Source: CAYLOC01 sp964385195 (GTDB taxonomy: Bacteria; Actinomycetota; Actinomycetes; Propionibacteriales; Nocardioidaceae). Taken from it: DNA of 44,181 nt. Positions 33,705 through 41,694 of this stretch are shown piece by piece; position 1 is the first letter of the stretch; each line of letters begins with the position of its first letter. The notes beneath the pieces are model-generated. The model saw nothing but the letters and a program-made list of their open reading frames with translations. It was not told the DNA's origin and ran no database searches. Both the position numbers and the translations under genes were made by a program. The stretch is taken from positions 1-44,181 of the forward strand of contig CAYLOC010000003.1 in the NCBI GenBank assembly GCA_964385195.1. The letters run 5' to 3'.

Positions 33705-35240
33705 TCAGTGCGCGTCAGCAGGGTGCGACTGAGGCCTGGGTGGTCCCGGATTCGGTAGATGCCGCCAGGCAATGTTGCAGTCCTGGCCGAAGCACCGCCC
33801 GAGCCGTGGAAGCCGGTCGAGCAGAGTGGCCCTGATTCCGGCGTACTGTGCCTTGCTCGCGACGTTGTCGAGCTCGAAGGGGTCGTGCTTGCGGTCGTAC
33901 AAGGCGTACTGGTCGGTGTTGGGGTAGTACACCATCGTGTAACGAGGGGTACGAATGCCGCGGTAGTACCATCCGGCCTTGTCCTGCCATCGGCGTACGG
34001 CCCCCATTTGGATGAGCAGGTCGCGCCACCCCATGGCGTACCGGGGCTTGAGGTAGCCCAACGCGGAATGACCGTCCACACGCATCGTCGGGTGCACGTG
34101 TGCTGCGTCGGCCAAGGTCGGGGCGATGTCCACCGAGGCCAGGACCTGGTGCACGACCTTGCCGGCGGGGAACCCCGGCCCGCGGATGATCATCGGCACC
34201 CGCAACGACTCCTCGAACGGCAACACCTTGCCCATGTAGTCGTGTTGGCCGTACACCCAGCCGTTGTCCGAGCAGAACATGATGACCGTGTTGCTCAGCT
34301 GGTGGTGTTTCTTGAGGGTGTTGAGGACTCGCCGTACGCCGCGATCGACCGCCTGCAGCGACCGGATGCGCTGCCGGAACCACGACACCACCTGCTTGCG
34401 CGTGAACTTGTCGTAGCCGCCCAGCACGCCCAATGCGGTCGTGGCGTGTCGTGGCGGGGTCAGGAAGGACGGCTGGTGTACCGACGGCGGCACCACGTCG
34501 GCGAACTTGTGTCGGTCGCGAGGCGCAGGGGTCGGCGGACTCCAGCAGCTCAGCTCATGGACGGGTCTGCACTCGCTGTGCGGCGCGACATAGGACAGCC
34601 ACATGAAGAACGGCCGCTTCCGGTCGGAGAAGTCATCGAGCATCCGGATCGCGTTGTCGGTGAGGAAGCCGGTCTGGTAGGTGCGATGTCGCTGTGGGGT
34701 GCCGTTGTTGTCGATGGTGAACCGGTGGTAGTTGTACACCCCCTTCACCAGCGGTTCCCAGTCCGTCCACCCGGGATGCGGATCGGGCATGGTGGACCGG
34801 TTGTAGCCATTGAGGAACTTGCCGGTGAACCCGGTGCTGTAGCCGGCGTTGTGGAACCACACGGCCACGGAGTTGGCCAGCGCCCGGTGGTTCAGCGCCG
34901 GGTAGCCGCCGTGCGGACCGCGGTTGGAGCGGACCCCGTTGTTCTGCCCGAACTGACCGGTCAGGACCGAGGCACGTGCCGGGCAGCACAACGGTTCCGA
35001 GGAGATTCCATCGAACGTGGTTCCCTTCGCTGCGAGCATCGTGCGGACGTTCTCCATCCACTTCAAGTCCGCGAGCGCCTGGTCATCGGTCATGATCAGC
35101 AAGACGTTCGGATGGGCCTTGGTGGACGCCGACGTGTGGTCACCGACTGCACTGGGCGAAGATCGAGTGTGCCCACTGGTGCACCCGGCCACCATCACCG
35201 CTGTCAGCACAAGTACTACCAGCACCGCACGTCTGCGCAT
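33705..35240 (-). CDS. Lipoprotein sulfatase (alkaline-phosphatase superfamily)
   Basis: A 511-residue sulfatase exported as a lipoprotein. The lipobox is VAGC with acylation at C20, followed by a Ser/Thr-rich linker. The mature part begins HPNVLLIMTDDQ with metal ligands D52 and D53. The CxPxR sulfatase motif is CCPARASVLTG, with C85 expected to become formylglycine. The second metal site is in FCSDNGW and the catalytic lysine in TGFTGKFLNGYN. The substrate may be a sulfated polysaccharide. It converges with glgX; a short palindrome (33693-33705) abuts its stop. A formylglycine-generating enzyme gene is not in the window. Confidence 0.9.
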   Translation of the reverse strand: MRRRAVLVVLVLTAVMVAGCTSGHTRSSPSAVGDHTSASTKAHPNVLLIMTDDQALADLKWMENVRTMLAAKGTTFDGISSEPLCCPARASVLTGQFGQNNGVRSNRGPHGGYPALNHRALANSVAVWFHNAGYSTGFTGKFLNGYNRSTMPDPHPGWTDWEPLVKGVYNYHRFTIDNNGTPQRHRTYQTGFLTDNAIRMLDDFSDRKRPFFMWLSYVAPHSECRPVHELSCWSPPTPAPRDRHKFADVVPPSVHQPSFLTPPRHATTALGVLGGYDKFTRKQVVSWFRQRIRSLQAVDRGVRRVLNTLKKHHQLSNTVIMFCSDNGWVYGQHDYMGKVLPFEESLRVPMIIRGPGFPAGKVVHQVLASVDIAPTLADAAHVHPTMRVDGHSALGYLKPRYAMGWRDLLIQMGAVRRWQDKAGWYYRGIRTPRYTMVYYPNTDQYALYDRKHDPFELDNVASKAQYAGIRATLLDRLPRLGRCFGQDCNIAWRHLPNPGPPRPQSHPADAH

Positions 35241-35325
35241 TCAACCCCCGTCGTCGAACCGGTTACCGAGGGAGACGACTCAGCCTCACCCGCCAGCACC
35301 GGATGGCAGGACTGCGCCTCAGGCA

Positions 35326-35361
35326 CCTGGCGTCGATCGGCCGCCGACAGCGGGCGCCAGG
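35326..35361 (-). terminator. Possible hairpin after the three-gene cassette
   Basis: CCTGGCG (35326-35332) pairs with CGCCAGG (35355-35361) around a 22-nt loop that can itself pair partly. It lies about 40 nt beyond the stop at 35399 in the 158-bp spacer before the sulfatase gene. A weak call. Confidence 0.35.
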
Positions 35362-35398
35362 ACAAGTGTAGGACCCCGCCGCCCCTGCACGTGGCAGG

Positions 35399-36001
35399 TT
35401 AGACGTTTCGCGTGGCGGCGCCGATGGCGGCGATCCGCACCGACCGGCACGCCGTCTCCAGGACACCGACGTAGGTGTCCCAGTCGACCAGGCACGGCGT
35501 GGACAGGGTCACCAGTACGGCCTGCTCGGTGCCGGTGAGCGGCACCAGCACGGTCATCTCCCGCAACGCTTCGTCATCATTCCCCACGCCCCGGTTAGAC
35601 ACGGAGCGGACGACCGGAGTCTCTCCCAACCGGGTGACCTCGACCCTGCCGTGGCCGTCGCGCTGTAGAGTCTCCGCCGCACCGAGCACCGCCACCCCCG
35701 GGTCGTGGGTGTGGGTGTGGTGGACCGCGATCGTCAGCGTTGCCGTGGAGGGATGCCCGTTGAGGCGCACTGCGCAGAACGCCGCACCGGCCACATTGTC
35801 GTCCCCGAGCCGCACCGACAGGGCCTCGAGGTAGAGGGCGAACGCCTCTCGTTGCGTCGCATCGGTGAGGCCCATGTCCTCGGTCAACATCAGCTGTTCG
35901 GCGGTACGGGTCTCCAGCCCCTCGTCCAGCGGGATCTCCCGGAAGTCGATCGGGAGGTCGATGACGACCTCGGCCGCACCGAGCGGCGATCTCACCTGCA
36001 T
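35399..36001 (-). CDS. Hypothetical protein, third gene of the WXG-like cassette
   Basis: A 200-residue soluble alpha/beta protein without signal peptide or membrane helix. It begins VVIDLPIDFREIPL and ends with TEQAVLVTLSTPCLVDWDTY and a helix VLETACRSVRIAAIG. The end resembles the C-terminal pattern of small actinobacterial proteins linked to type VII secretion or the LpqN/Mtc28-like fold, but the match is only in style. It follows the WXG-motif gene by 7 nt and ends the cassette. I cannot assign a function. Confidence 0.7.
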   Translation of the reverse strand: MQVRSPLGAAEVVIDLPIDFREIPLDEGLETRTAEQLMLTEDMGLTDATQREAFALYLEALSVRLGDDNVAGAAFCAVRLNGHPSTATLTIAVHHTHTHDPGVAVLGAAETLQRDGHGRVEVTRLGETPVVRSVSNRGVGNDDEALREMTVLVPLTGTEQAVLVTLSTPCLVDWDTYVGVLETACRSVRIAAIGAATRNV

Positions 36002-36008
36002 CCAGAAG

Positions 36009-36896
36009 TCACCCGCGTTCCACGTCGCTGTTGGTCCTGCCCTGCTGGTGCGGGATCACCGGGTCAGCGGAGCTGCTGCGTTCCAGACGGGCCCGGACCG
36101 TCTCTCCACGTGAGTACCGGCGGTCGGCGAACGAGGCGTCGGCAAGGGCTTCCGGTGGCAGGTCGGCCCACTGCTGGCGCAGCGCCCGGACCAGGCGGTA
36201 CGACGCCGGGCTGCGCGCCACCAGCGCCCCGACCCCGTGTGCATCGCCCGGGGTGCGACCAAGGGCCGCGATCCCCACCAGTTCCGACACTACCGTCGTG
36301 AGCTCCACGACCTCGGCCAGGGACCGTGCCGTACGAAGCAGTTCCGGCCCCTCCGCCTCGATCCATTCCTCCACCGCGGTCTCCAACCCGGTCAGGGCCC
36401 GGTCGAGGTCTGCCGGCAGGTCATCATCGGACGCAGCCAACGACGCCACCGCTTCGGAGAACGACTCCAGACCGCGCCTCAGGTCCGCCGCAGCACGCTC
36501 ATGCTCCGCGGCGAGCTCGCGGCCCTGTTGGATCAGGCCCGCGCGTCGCTGCTTCGCTGTCTCGTCCCCGGCGAGGTCCGCGACAGCGGCGACGACCTCC
36601 TCGGCCCGATCCTGGCGCCGCACCACCCCTGTCTCCCAGACCTCCAGGGTCCGCAGTACGTCGACCAGCGCCTCCTCCAGCGTGGTGTGCCGCTGGACGA
36701 GCCGCTGGAGAGGTCCGGCGACCGGCGCGGCGGCGGCGCCGTCCCATACCGGCCCGCTCCTGCCCAGCAGGGCCACGACCCTGCCGCGGGCCGCCACGAC
36801 GCTGCGTACCACTGCGCGCAGGGCGTCTTGGAGCGCGGACAGCTGCGCCCGGTCCGCCGGGGCGGGGTCGAAGCCAAGGATCAGCTCCGGCCTCAC
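36009..36896 (-). CDS. Helical protein with a WXG-type hairpin (cassette gene 2)
   Basis: A 295-residue, almost wholly helical protein. Residues 15-45 form a helix, then W51-D52-G53 sits at a turn (SGPVWDGAAAAPVAG), and a second helix runs from about 57 to 85. This is the layout of WXG100 proteins, which are type VII (ESX) substrates. Residues 95-240 give further long Ala/Glu/Arg helices suited to a coiled coil. The C-terminus is arginine-rich and polar. No toxin motif is visible. The GTG start overlaps the stop of gene 1 as GTGA. Function unknown; a secreted or ESX-like partner role is inference. Confidence 0.72.
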   Translation of the reverse strand: MRPELILGFDPAPADRAQLSALQDALRAVVRSVVAARGRVVALLGRSGPVWDGAAAAPVAGPLQRLVQRHTTLEEALVDVLRTLEVWETGVVRRQDRAEEVVAAVADLAGDETAKQRRAGLIQQGRELAAEHERAAADLRRGLESFSEAVASLAASDDDLPADLDRALTGLETAVEEWIEAEGPELLRTARSLAEVVELTTVVSELVGIAALGRTPGDAHGVGALVARSPASYRLVRALRQQWADLPPEALADASFADRRYSRGETVRARLERSSSADPVIPHQQGRTNSDVERG

Positions 36897-37204
36897 GACG
36901 GAGCCTCCGCACCAGGACCGGTGTTCGCGTCCGGGTCGTCGCCGGCATGGCGGTGGGTGACCTCGACGCAGTCATCGGCGACCTCGACCAGGCGGGACAC
37001 CACCGTGGAGAGGTCGGCCAGCATCGCTGCTGTCGCGTCGTCACAGGAGGGGGTGCCGACAGAGGCGGTACGCAGGTTCTGCAACGCCGTCCGCGCCGCC
37101 GTCAACTCACCGGAGGCGTGACCGAGGGCCGTGCCGACCCGGCGTACCTCCCCGCCGACCAGCGGCATCGGATCCACGTAGGTACTCCCGTCCATCGGTG
37201 TCAC
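36893..37204 (-). CDS. Small helical protein (cassette gene 1), WXG100-like size
   Basis: A 103-residue protein with two helices (about residues 17-45 and 55-88) joined by a short turn, and a polar tail rich in Asp, Gly and Pro. Size and hairpin shape match WXG100/ESX proteins, but there is no tryptophan: the turn reads VGTPSCDDATA. The start may be the GTG at 37204 or the ATG at 37195 (MDGSTYVDPM). It follows glgP by 24 nt on the same strand, and overlaps gene 2 by 4 nt, so the three cassette genes and perhaps glgP form one transcript. Function unknown. Confidence 0.7.
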   Translation of the reverse strand: MTPMDGSTYVDPMPLVGGEVRRVGTALGHASGELTAARTALQNLRTASVGTPSCDDATAAMLADLSTVVSRLVEVADDCVEVTHRHAGDDPDANTGPGAEAPS

Positions 37205-37228
37205 CGTCCATCATCGCAGAGACGGGGG

Positions 37229-39814
37229 TCACGACGAGGGGGCCGTGCTCGGCGGCCACGCCAACACGCCGACGTCGGCCGGTGAGGCCAGCAGGTCGTG
37301 CTTGGGGCAGATCCGCACCGTGTAACCGAACGGGCCGGTGTGCTGCAATGACACGGTCGTCTCCAGCCGGTGCCGACTGCCGTCGTAGTGCTCCACCGGT
37401 TCCAGGCTCGCCACGGCGGGCTCGGCCAGCTCGTCGTTGCGGCCCACCCGCCCGTACGCCACCTGGACATCGACGTCGTCGGTGGTCAGGCCGCCGAGGG
37501 CGGCGTAGACCCGCACCGTGAAGGAGGAGCCGAGCGACGGCGCGTCGCTGATTCCGCTGGTCTCCACGTGTTCGATGCGCACATGCGCCCACTCTTCCCG
37601 CACGCGGTGTTTCCAGCCTGCAAGCTCGGCGGCAAGGTCCGGCTCGGCGTCGATCACCCGACCCAGACGGCAGGCCGGGGTGTAGAGGCCGCTGATGTAG
37701 TCGCGCAGCATGCGGGCGGCCAGCACCTTGGGACCGAGCGACTTCAGCGTGTGCCGCACCATCTCCAACCACCGCGAGGGCAGGTCGTCCCCGTTGACGT
37801 CGTAGAACCGGGGCACGACCTCGCCCTCCACCATGTCGTAGAGCGCGGCCGCCTCGAGCTCGTCGCGTCGCTCCGGGTCGTCGACGCCGTCGGCGGACGG
37901 GATCGCCCAGCCGTTGTTGCCGTCGTACCACTCCTCCCACCAGCCGTCGCGGATGGAGAGGTTGAGCGCGCCGTTCAGCGCGGCCTTCATGCCCGACGTT
38001 CCGCAGGCTTCGTAGGGGCGCAGCGGGTTGTTCAGCCAGATGTCGCAGCCGGGGTACAGCCACTGCGCCATGCCGATGTCGTAGTCGGGCAGGAACACGA
38101 TCCGGTGCCGCACCTCCGGGTCGTCGGCAAACCGCACGACCTCCTGGATGAGGCGCTTCCCCCCGTCGTCGGCCGGGTGTGCCTTGCCCGCGATGACCAC
38201 CTGGATCGGGCGGTCCGGGTCCAGCAGCAGTCGCTTGAATCGCTCGGTGTCCCGCAGCATCAGCGTGAGCCGCTTGTACGACGCTCCGCGGCGCGCGAAC
38301 CCGATCGTGAGCACATCCGGGTCCAGCGCCGTGTCGATCCAGCCGAGCTCGGCGTCGGACGCGCCGCGCTGCTGCCAGGAGAGGCGCAGGCACTGGCGGG
38401 CCGACGCAACGAGCTTCTCCCGGAGCCGACGCTTGGTGGCCCAGATCGCCTCCGCCGGCACCGCGTCGATCGCCTCCCAGTTCGGTGGCCCCTCGGAGCC
38501 CGGCAGGACCTCGCCCTCCTCGGCGAGTGCGAGGACCTCGGGCGCGAGCCAGGTCGGGGCGTGGACGCCGTTGGTGACCGACTGGATCGGGATGTCGTCG
38601 TACTCGAACCCGGGCCAGAGCCCGGCGAACATCTCCCGGGACACCTGTCCGTGCAACCGGCTGACACCGTTCGCGTGACCGGCCAGACGCAGTCCCATCA
38701 CCGCCATGTTGAAGACGCCCTCGTCACCCCCGTCGTAGTCCTCGGCCCCGAGGGCCAGGATCCGCTCGACCGGCATGCCCTCCACCGCGTTCGCGCCGCC
38801 GAACTGCATCTCCACCAGGGTCCGTGGAAACCGGTCGATGCCGGCCGCGACCGGGGTATGGGTGGTGAACACCGTCGCCGCCCGCGTGCGCTCCTGCGCG
38901 GCGTCGAAGCTCATCGTGTCCTCGACCACGAACTCCCGCATCCGCTCCACGCCGAGGAACCCCGCGTGCCCTTCGTTGGTGTGGTACACCTCGGGTGCCG
39001 CGGCGCCGGTCACCCGGGAGTAGGCGCGGAGGGCCCGCACTCCGCCGACCCCGAGCAGCACCTCCTGTAGCAGGCGGTGCTCCGGGTCGCCGCCGTACAG
39101 CCGGTCGGTGACGTCACGGTGCGCGGGGTCGTTGTCCTCGATATCGGAGTCCAGCAGCAACAGGGGGATCCGTCCGACGCTGGCCACCCAGACATGAGCC
39201 TTCAGCGAGGCGTCGGCCGCGACACCGATGTCGAGCCGGACCGGCTGACCGTCGGGCTCACGCAGCAGCTGCAACGGGAGCGCGTCCGGGTCCATCAGCG
39301 GGTACTGCTCCTGCTGCCATCCCTCTCTGGTCAGTGACTGCCGGAAGTAGCCGTGCCGGTACAGCAGCCCCACCCCGATCATCGGTACGCCGAGGTCGCT
39401 CGCGGTCTTGAGGTGGTCACCAGCGAGGATGCCGAGCCCGCCGGAGTACTGCGGCAGCACCGCCGTGATGCCGAACTCCGGAGAGAAGTACGCCACCTGC
39501 TGCGGTACGTCGGCACCGAGCTGCTGGTACCACCGATCGCCGGTCAGGTAGTCCTCCAGGTCGGTGGCGGCGATCTCGACCCGTTTCGCCACCCGGCGGT
39601 CCTTGCCCAGCGCGGCGAGCCGGTCCGCGGGAATCATGCCGAGGAACCGCACCGGGTCGTGGCCGCTGGCTCTCCACGCCTCCCCGTCCAGCGACTCGAA
39701 CAACCCCTGGGTCTCCGGATGCCAGGACCAGCGGAGGTTCGTCGCCAGCGTCTCCAAGGGCTGCAAGGGCTCGGGCAGGACAGGACGGACCGTGAACCGT
39801 CGGATAGCGCGCAC
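37229..39814 (-). CDS. glgP: Alpha-glucan phosphorylase (GT35)
   Basis: An 861-residue phosphorylase that releases glucose 1-phosphate from glycogen or related alpha-1,4-glucan. It is of the actinobacterial type with an N-terminal DUF3417-like segment (LEPLATNLRWSWHPET-like, residues about 12-30). Active-site parts include SGGLGILAGDHLKTASD, VYHTNEGHAGFLGVERM and the PLP region GTSGMKAALNGALNLSIRDG. The GTG at 39814 is chosen because TACGGT lies 6 nt upstream with TTGTTC 18 nt before it; in-frame sequence upstream to 39931 is intergenic. It is divergent from the Eis-like and glgE genes. Confidence 0.94.
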   Translation of the reverse strand: MRAIRRFTVRPVLPEPLQPLETLATNLRWSWHPETQGLFESLDGEAWRASGHDPVRFLGMIPADRLAALGKDRRVAKRVEIAATDLEDYLTGDRWYQQLGADVPQQVAYFSPEFGITAVLPQYSGGLGILAGDHLKTASDLGVPMIGVGLLYRHGYFRQSLTREGWQQEQYPLMDPDALPLQLLREPDGQPVRLDIGVAADASLKAHVWVASVGRIPLLLLDSDIEDNDPAHRDVTDRLYGGDPEHRLLQEVLLGVGGVRALRAYSRVTGAAAPEVYHTNEGHAGFLGVERMREFVVEDTMSFDAAQERTRAATVFTTHTPVAAGIDRFPRTLVEMQFGGANAVEGMPVERILALGAEDYDGGDEGVFNMAVMGLRLAGHANGVSRLHGQVSREMFAGLWPGFEYDDIPIQSVTNGVHAPTWLAPEVLALAEEGEVLPGSEGPPNWEAIDAVPAEAIWATKRRLREKLVASARQCLRLSWQQRGASDAELGWIDTALDPDVLTIGFARRGASYKRLTLMLRDTERFKRLLLDPDRPIQVVIAGKAHPADDGGKRLIQEVVRFADDPEVRHRIVFLPDYDIGMAQWLYPGCDIWLNNPLRPYEACGTSGMKAALNGALNLSIRDGWWEEWYDGNNGWAIPSADGVDDPERRDELEAAALYDMVEGEVVPRFYDVNGDDLPSRWLEMVRHTLKSLGPKVLAARMLRDYISGLYTPACRLGRVIDAEPDLAAELAGWKHRVREEWAHVRIEHVETSGISDAPSLGSSFTVRVYAALGGLTTDDVDVQVAYGRVGRNDELAEPAVASLEPVEHYDGSRHRLETTVSLQHTGPFGYTVRICPKHDLLASPADVGVLAWPPSTAPSS

Positions 39815-39820
39815 GCCCAA

Positions 39821-39826
39821 ACCGTA
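39821..39826 (-). promoter_or_regulatory. -10 hexamer TACGGT of glgP
   Basis: On the minus strand TTGTTC-18-TACGGT-6-GTG gives a complete promoter with a leaderless start at 39814. Confidence 0.55.
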
Positions 39827-39882
39827 GACGAGCCGATCGCTGCAGAACAATCTCCCCCGCCGAGCGGCGGCGCGCTGTCCAG

Positions 39883-39912
39883 GAGCGTCCACGAGCGTCC
39901 ACGAGCGTCCAC
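39883..39912. repeat. Three 10-bp direct repeats upstream of glgP
   Basis: Three perfect copies of GAGCGTCCAC in a row (39883-39912). The last copy runs into a short dyad, CGTCCA-CA-TGGACG (39906-39919). The array lies about 70-100 bp upstream of the glgP start and just before a gene remnant. One-turn spacing (10 bp) suits a regulator binding one face of the helix, but slippage is an equally simple origin. Confidence 0.7.
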
Positions 39913-39929
39913 ATGGACGATAACGGCCC

Positions 39930-40262
39930 ATGTCTGCGGCGAAACCGGAGCAGCTCCTCCGCGGATCGCGGTTCCGGCGCCTGTTCCGCGGTGTCTATCT
40001 CGACGCGCAAACACCCGTTGACGCACAGGTCCTGGACCGCTGTGGCTGGCGCATCATCGTGGTGACCGCCGAGGGCGTCTACGCTCACCCGGCGGAGACC
40101 CTGAACCGGATCCGCGCCGCGCTGCGCGAGCGTGGCTGTGCCCGCCTCCCACGCCGTCCCGACCCGGAATGGTCAGCACTTCCCCGGACGCACGGGCTGA
40201 CCACCGCGTCCCTCCCCCGCGGACACGGGTGGAGTCCGGCTTCCCTCCGGCTTCTAGGCTGA
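39930..40262 (+). pseudogene. Internally deleted DUF559/AbiEi-type gene remnant
   Basis: The 110-residue frame joins two ends of a longer gene. Residues 1-30 (EQLLRGSRFRRLFRGVYLDA and TPVD) look like the N-terminal winged-helix part of actinobacterial DUF559 proteins. Residues about 35-66 (LDRCGWRIIVVTAEGVYAHP, AETLNRIRAALRERG) look like the C-terminus of the same family, which normally lies about 200 residues later. The nuclease core with its catalytic residues is missing; the junction is near 40023-40032. Downstream residues are unrelated sequence up to a chance stop. The frame remains open, so a short protein could still be made, but it would have no active site. Confidence 0.6.
40255..40260 (+). 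promoter_or_regulatory. -10 hexamer TAGGCT for the Eis-like gene
   Basis: TAGGCT ends 7 nt before the ATG at 40268, predicting a leaderless transcript. This supports the shorter start over the in-frame GTG at 40169. Confidence 0.5.
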
Positions 40263-40267
40263 CCGGT

Positions 40268-41446
40268 ATGGAGGAAGTCCAGATCCGGTCACTCACGCAC
40301 GACGACATCGATGCCGCTCTCGACATCCAGACCCGCTCCTTCGGCCCTCCCCCTCTATCGCGGGAGGAGCTGGTACGGCGTGCCAGGCGCGTCGTCGACG
40401 AACAACGCGGCCTGGGCGCCTTCTCCGGGGACTCCCTCGCCGGATGTGCGCGATTCTGGGACTTCGACCAGTGGTGGGCTGGGCACCCGGTGCGCACCGC
40501 CGGCGTATCGGGCGTTGTCGTCGCACCGGAGTTCCGTGGCTCCGGCGTCGCGACGACGGTGATGCGGGCGATGCTGGACCGGTGCCGCTCGCTGGGCTAT
40601 CCCTTGACGGCGCTGTACCCGGCCTCGCTGCCGCTGTACCGCAAGCTCGGCTTCGAGGTCGGCGGCGCGCAGTTCCGCTACACGTTCGACGCTGCCGCGC
40701 TGCGTGCCCTGCGTGACCGGTCCGGCGCCGTCGCCGTACGCCGAGGGACCGCCGAGGACGCGAAGGCGCTGACCGCGTGTGCCGCTGATGTGTACGCACG
40801 CAACCGCGCCAGCGGCCCGCTGCGGTGGCCCGAGCACGCGCTGGCGGACCGGATCGGCGCTGACGGCACGTTCTGTTACGTCGCTGACGACGGTTTCGTC
40901 CTGTACCGCTGGAAGGACCGCGACCTTGATGTCACGGCACTGGTGGCCGGTTCCGAGCGCACTGCGCGCGCCCTGTGGTCGGTCGTGGGATCGGGTTCGT
41001 CGATCGCCCGGCGCGTCCATGCGAGCATCGCCCCGCACGACCCGATCCACCTGATCGTGGACCTCGAGGCGGACGCGTCCGCGACGACCCACCGGTGGAT
41101 GCTGCGGCTGCTTGACGCCCCGGCAGCCATCGCCGCACGCGGCTGGCCGCCGGCAGCGTCAGTGGACCAGTCGCTGGTCATCGACGACACCGAGTGCCCG
41201 GACAACTCCGGGAGCTGGATCCTCACTGTCGAGGCGGGGACCGGTCGGTTGGAGCGCGCCGACACCGACCACGCGGACGGTGCTCTCCGCCTCGGCGCCC
41301 GCGGACTCGCGGCTTTGTACGCCGGTACGCCGATAGCCGCGCTGCGCACTGCCGGACTCGCCGAGGGAGGCGACCTGGGTGCCCACGACGCCCGCCTCGA
41401 CGCGGCATTCGGCACGCCCTCGCCGTACAGCATCGAGTACTTCTGA
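40268..41446 (+). CDS. Eis-like GNAT N-acetyltransferase
   Basis: A 392-residue acetyltransferase with the three-part Eis architecture: N-terminal GNAT domain (acetyl-CoA loop VVVAPEFRGSGVATTVM, residues 83-99), a second GNAT-like domain, and an SCP2-like C-terminal domain (from about 290). Eis uses a tyrosine and the C-terminal carboxylate of a terminal phenylalanine; here Y124 in LPLYRKLGFE and the terminal F392 of SIEYF match. Eis acetylates aminoglycosides and other amines; the natural substrate here is unknown. It stands before a hydrolase remnant and glgE. Confidence 0.88.
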   Translation: MEEVQIRSLTHDDIDAALDIQTRSFGPPPLSREELVRRARRVVDEQRGLGAFSGDSLAGCARFWDFDQWWAGHPVRTAGVSGVVVAPEFRGSGVATTVMRAMLDRCRSLGYPLTALYPASLPLYRKLGFEVGGAQFRYTFDAAALRALRDRSGAVAVRRGTAEDAKALTACAADVYARNRASGPLRWPEHALADRIGADGTFCYVADDGFVLYRWKDRDLDVTALVAGSERTARALWSVVGSGSSIARRVHASIAPHDPIHLIVDLEADASATTHRWMLRLLDAPAAIAARGWPPAASVDQSLVIDDTECPDNSGSWILTVEAGTGRLERADTDHADGALRLGARGLAALYAGTPIAALRTAGLAEGGDLGAHDARLDAAFGTPSPYSIEYF

Positions 41447-41618
41447 GGAGGCACGACGACCTCATCGACGTACTGGACCGGTTGGTCGCAGGCAGGCTCA
41501 CCGCGCTGTCATCGACGGTGCCCGGCATGTCGTGATGGCGGATGCCGGGCTCTTCGCGAACCTGGATGACCCGGAGCTGTTCAACGCCACCGTTGTGGGG
41601 TTCCTCACCCGCCTGTGA
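41447..41618 (+). pseudogene. C-terminal remnant of an alpha/beta hydrolase
   Basis: The last 40 residues before a stop at 41618 read VIDGARHVVMADAGLFANLD then PELFNATVVGFL, the typical end of an alpha/beta hydrolase with the terminal helix. The usual catalytic-histidine position (AGH) is AGL here. Upstream, another frame contains DLIDVLDRLVAGRL, so a frameshift probably lies near 41500. There is no core or start. The remainder of the 248-bp spacer up to glgE holds only the glgE promoter. Confidence 0.55.
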
Positions 41619-41680
41619 CCGGGCACACGACAGCGCACGGGTCTCCCGTGCGTCGTTGTGCGATGCGGCGTCGGCCCGGG

Positions 41681-41686
41681 TAGGTT
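41681..41686 (+). promoter_or_regulatory. -10 hexamer TAGGTT of glgE-treS
   Basis: TAGGTT ends 8 nt before the glgE ATG (41695), preceded by TTGTGC at 19 nt. It predicts a leaderless or very short leader mRNA. Confidence 0.5.
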
Positions 41687-41694
41687 CGGCAGGG

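Noticed and set aside
33693..33705. Short palindrome AGCCTG-T-CAGGCT at the sulfatase stop as a terminator
   Set aside because: The stem is only 6 bp with a one-base loop; too weak to call without transcript data.
39883..39912. CRISPR array
   Set aside because: Three adjacent 10-bp copies without spacers and no cas gene nearby; this is a short direct repeat.
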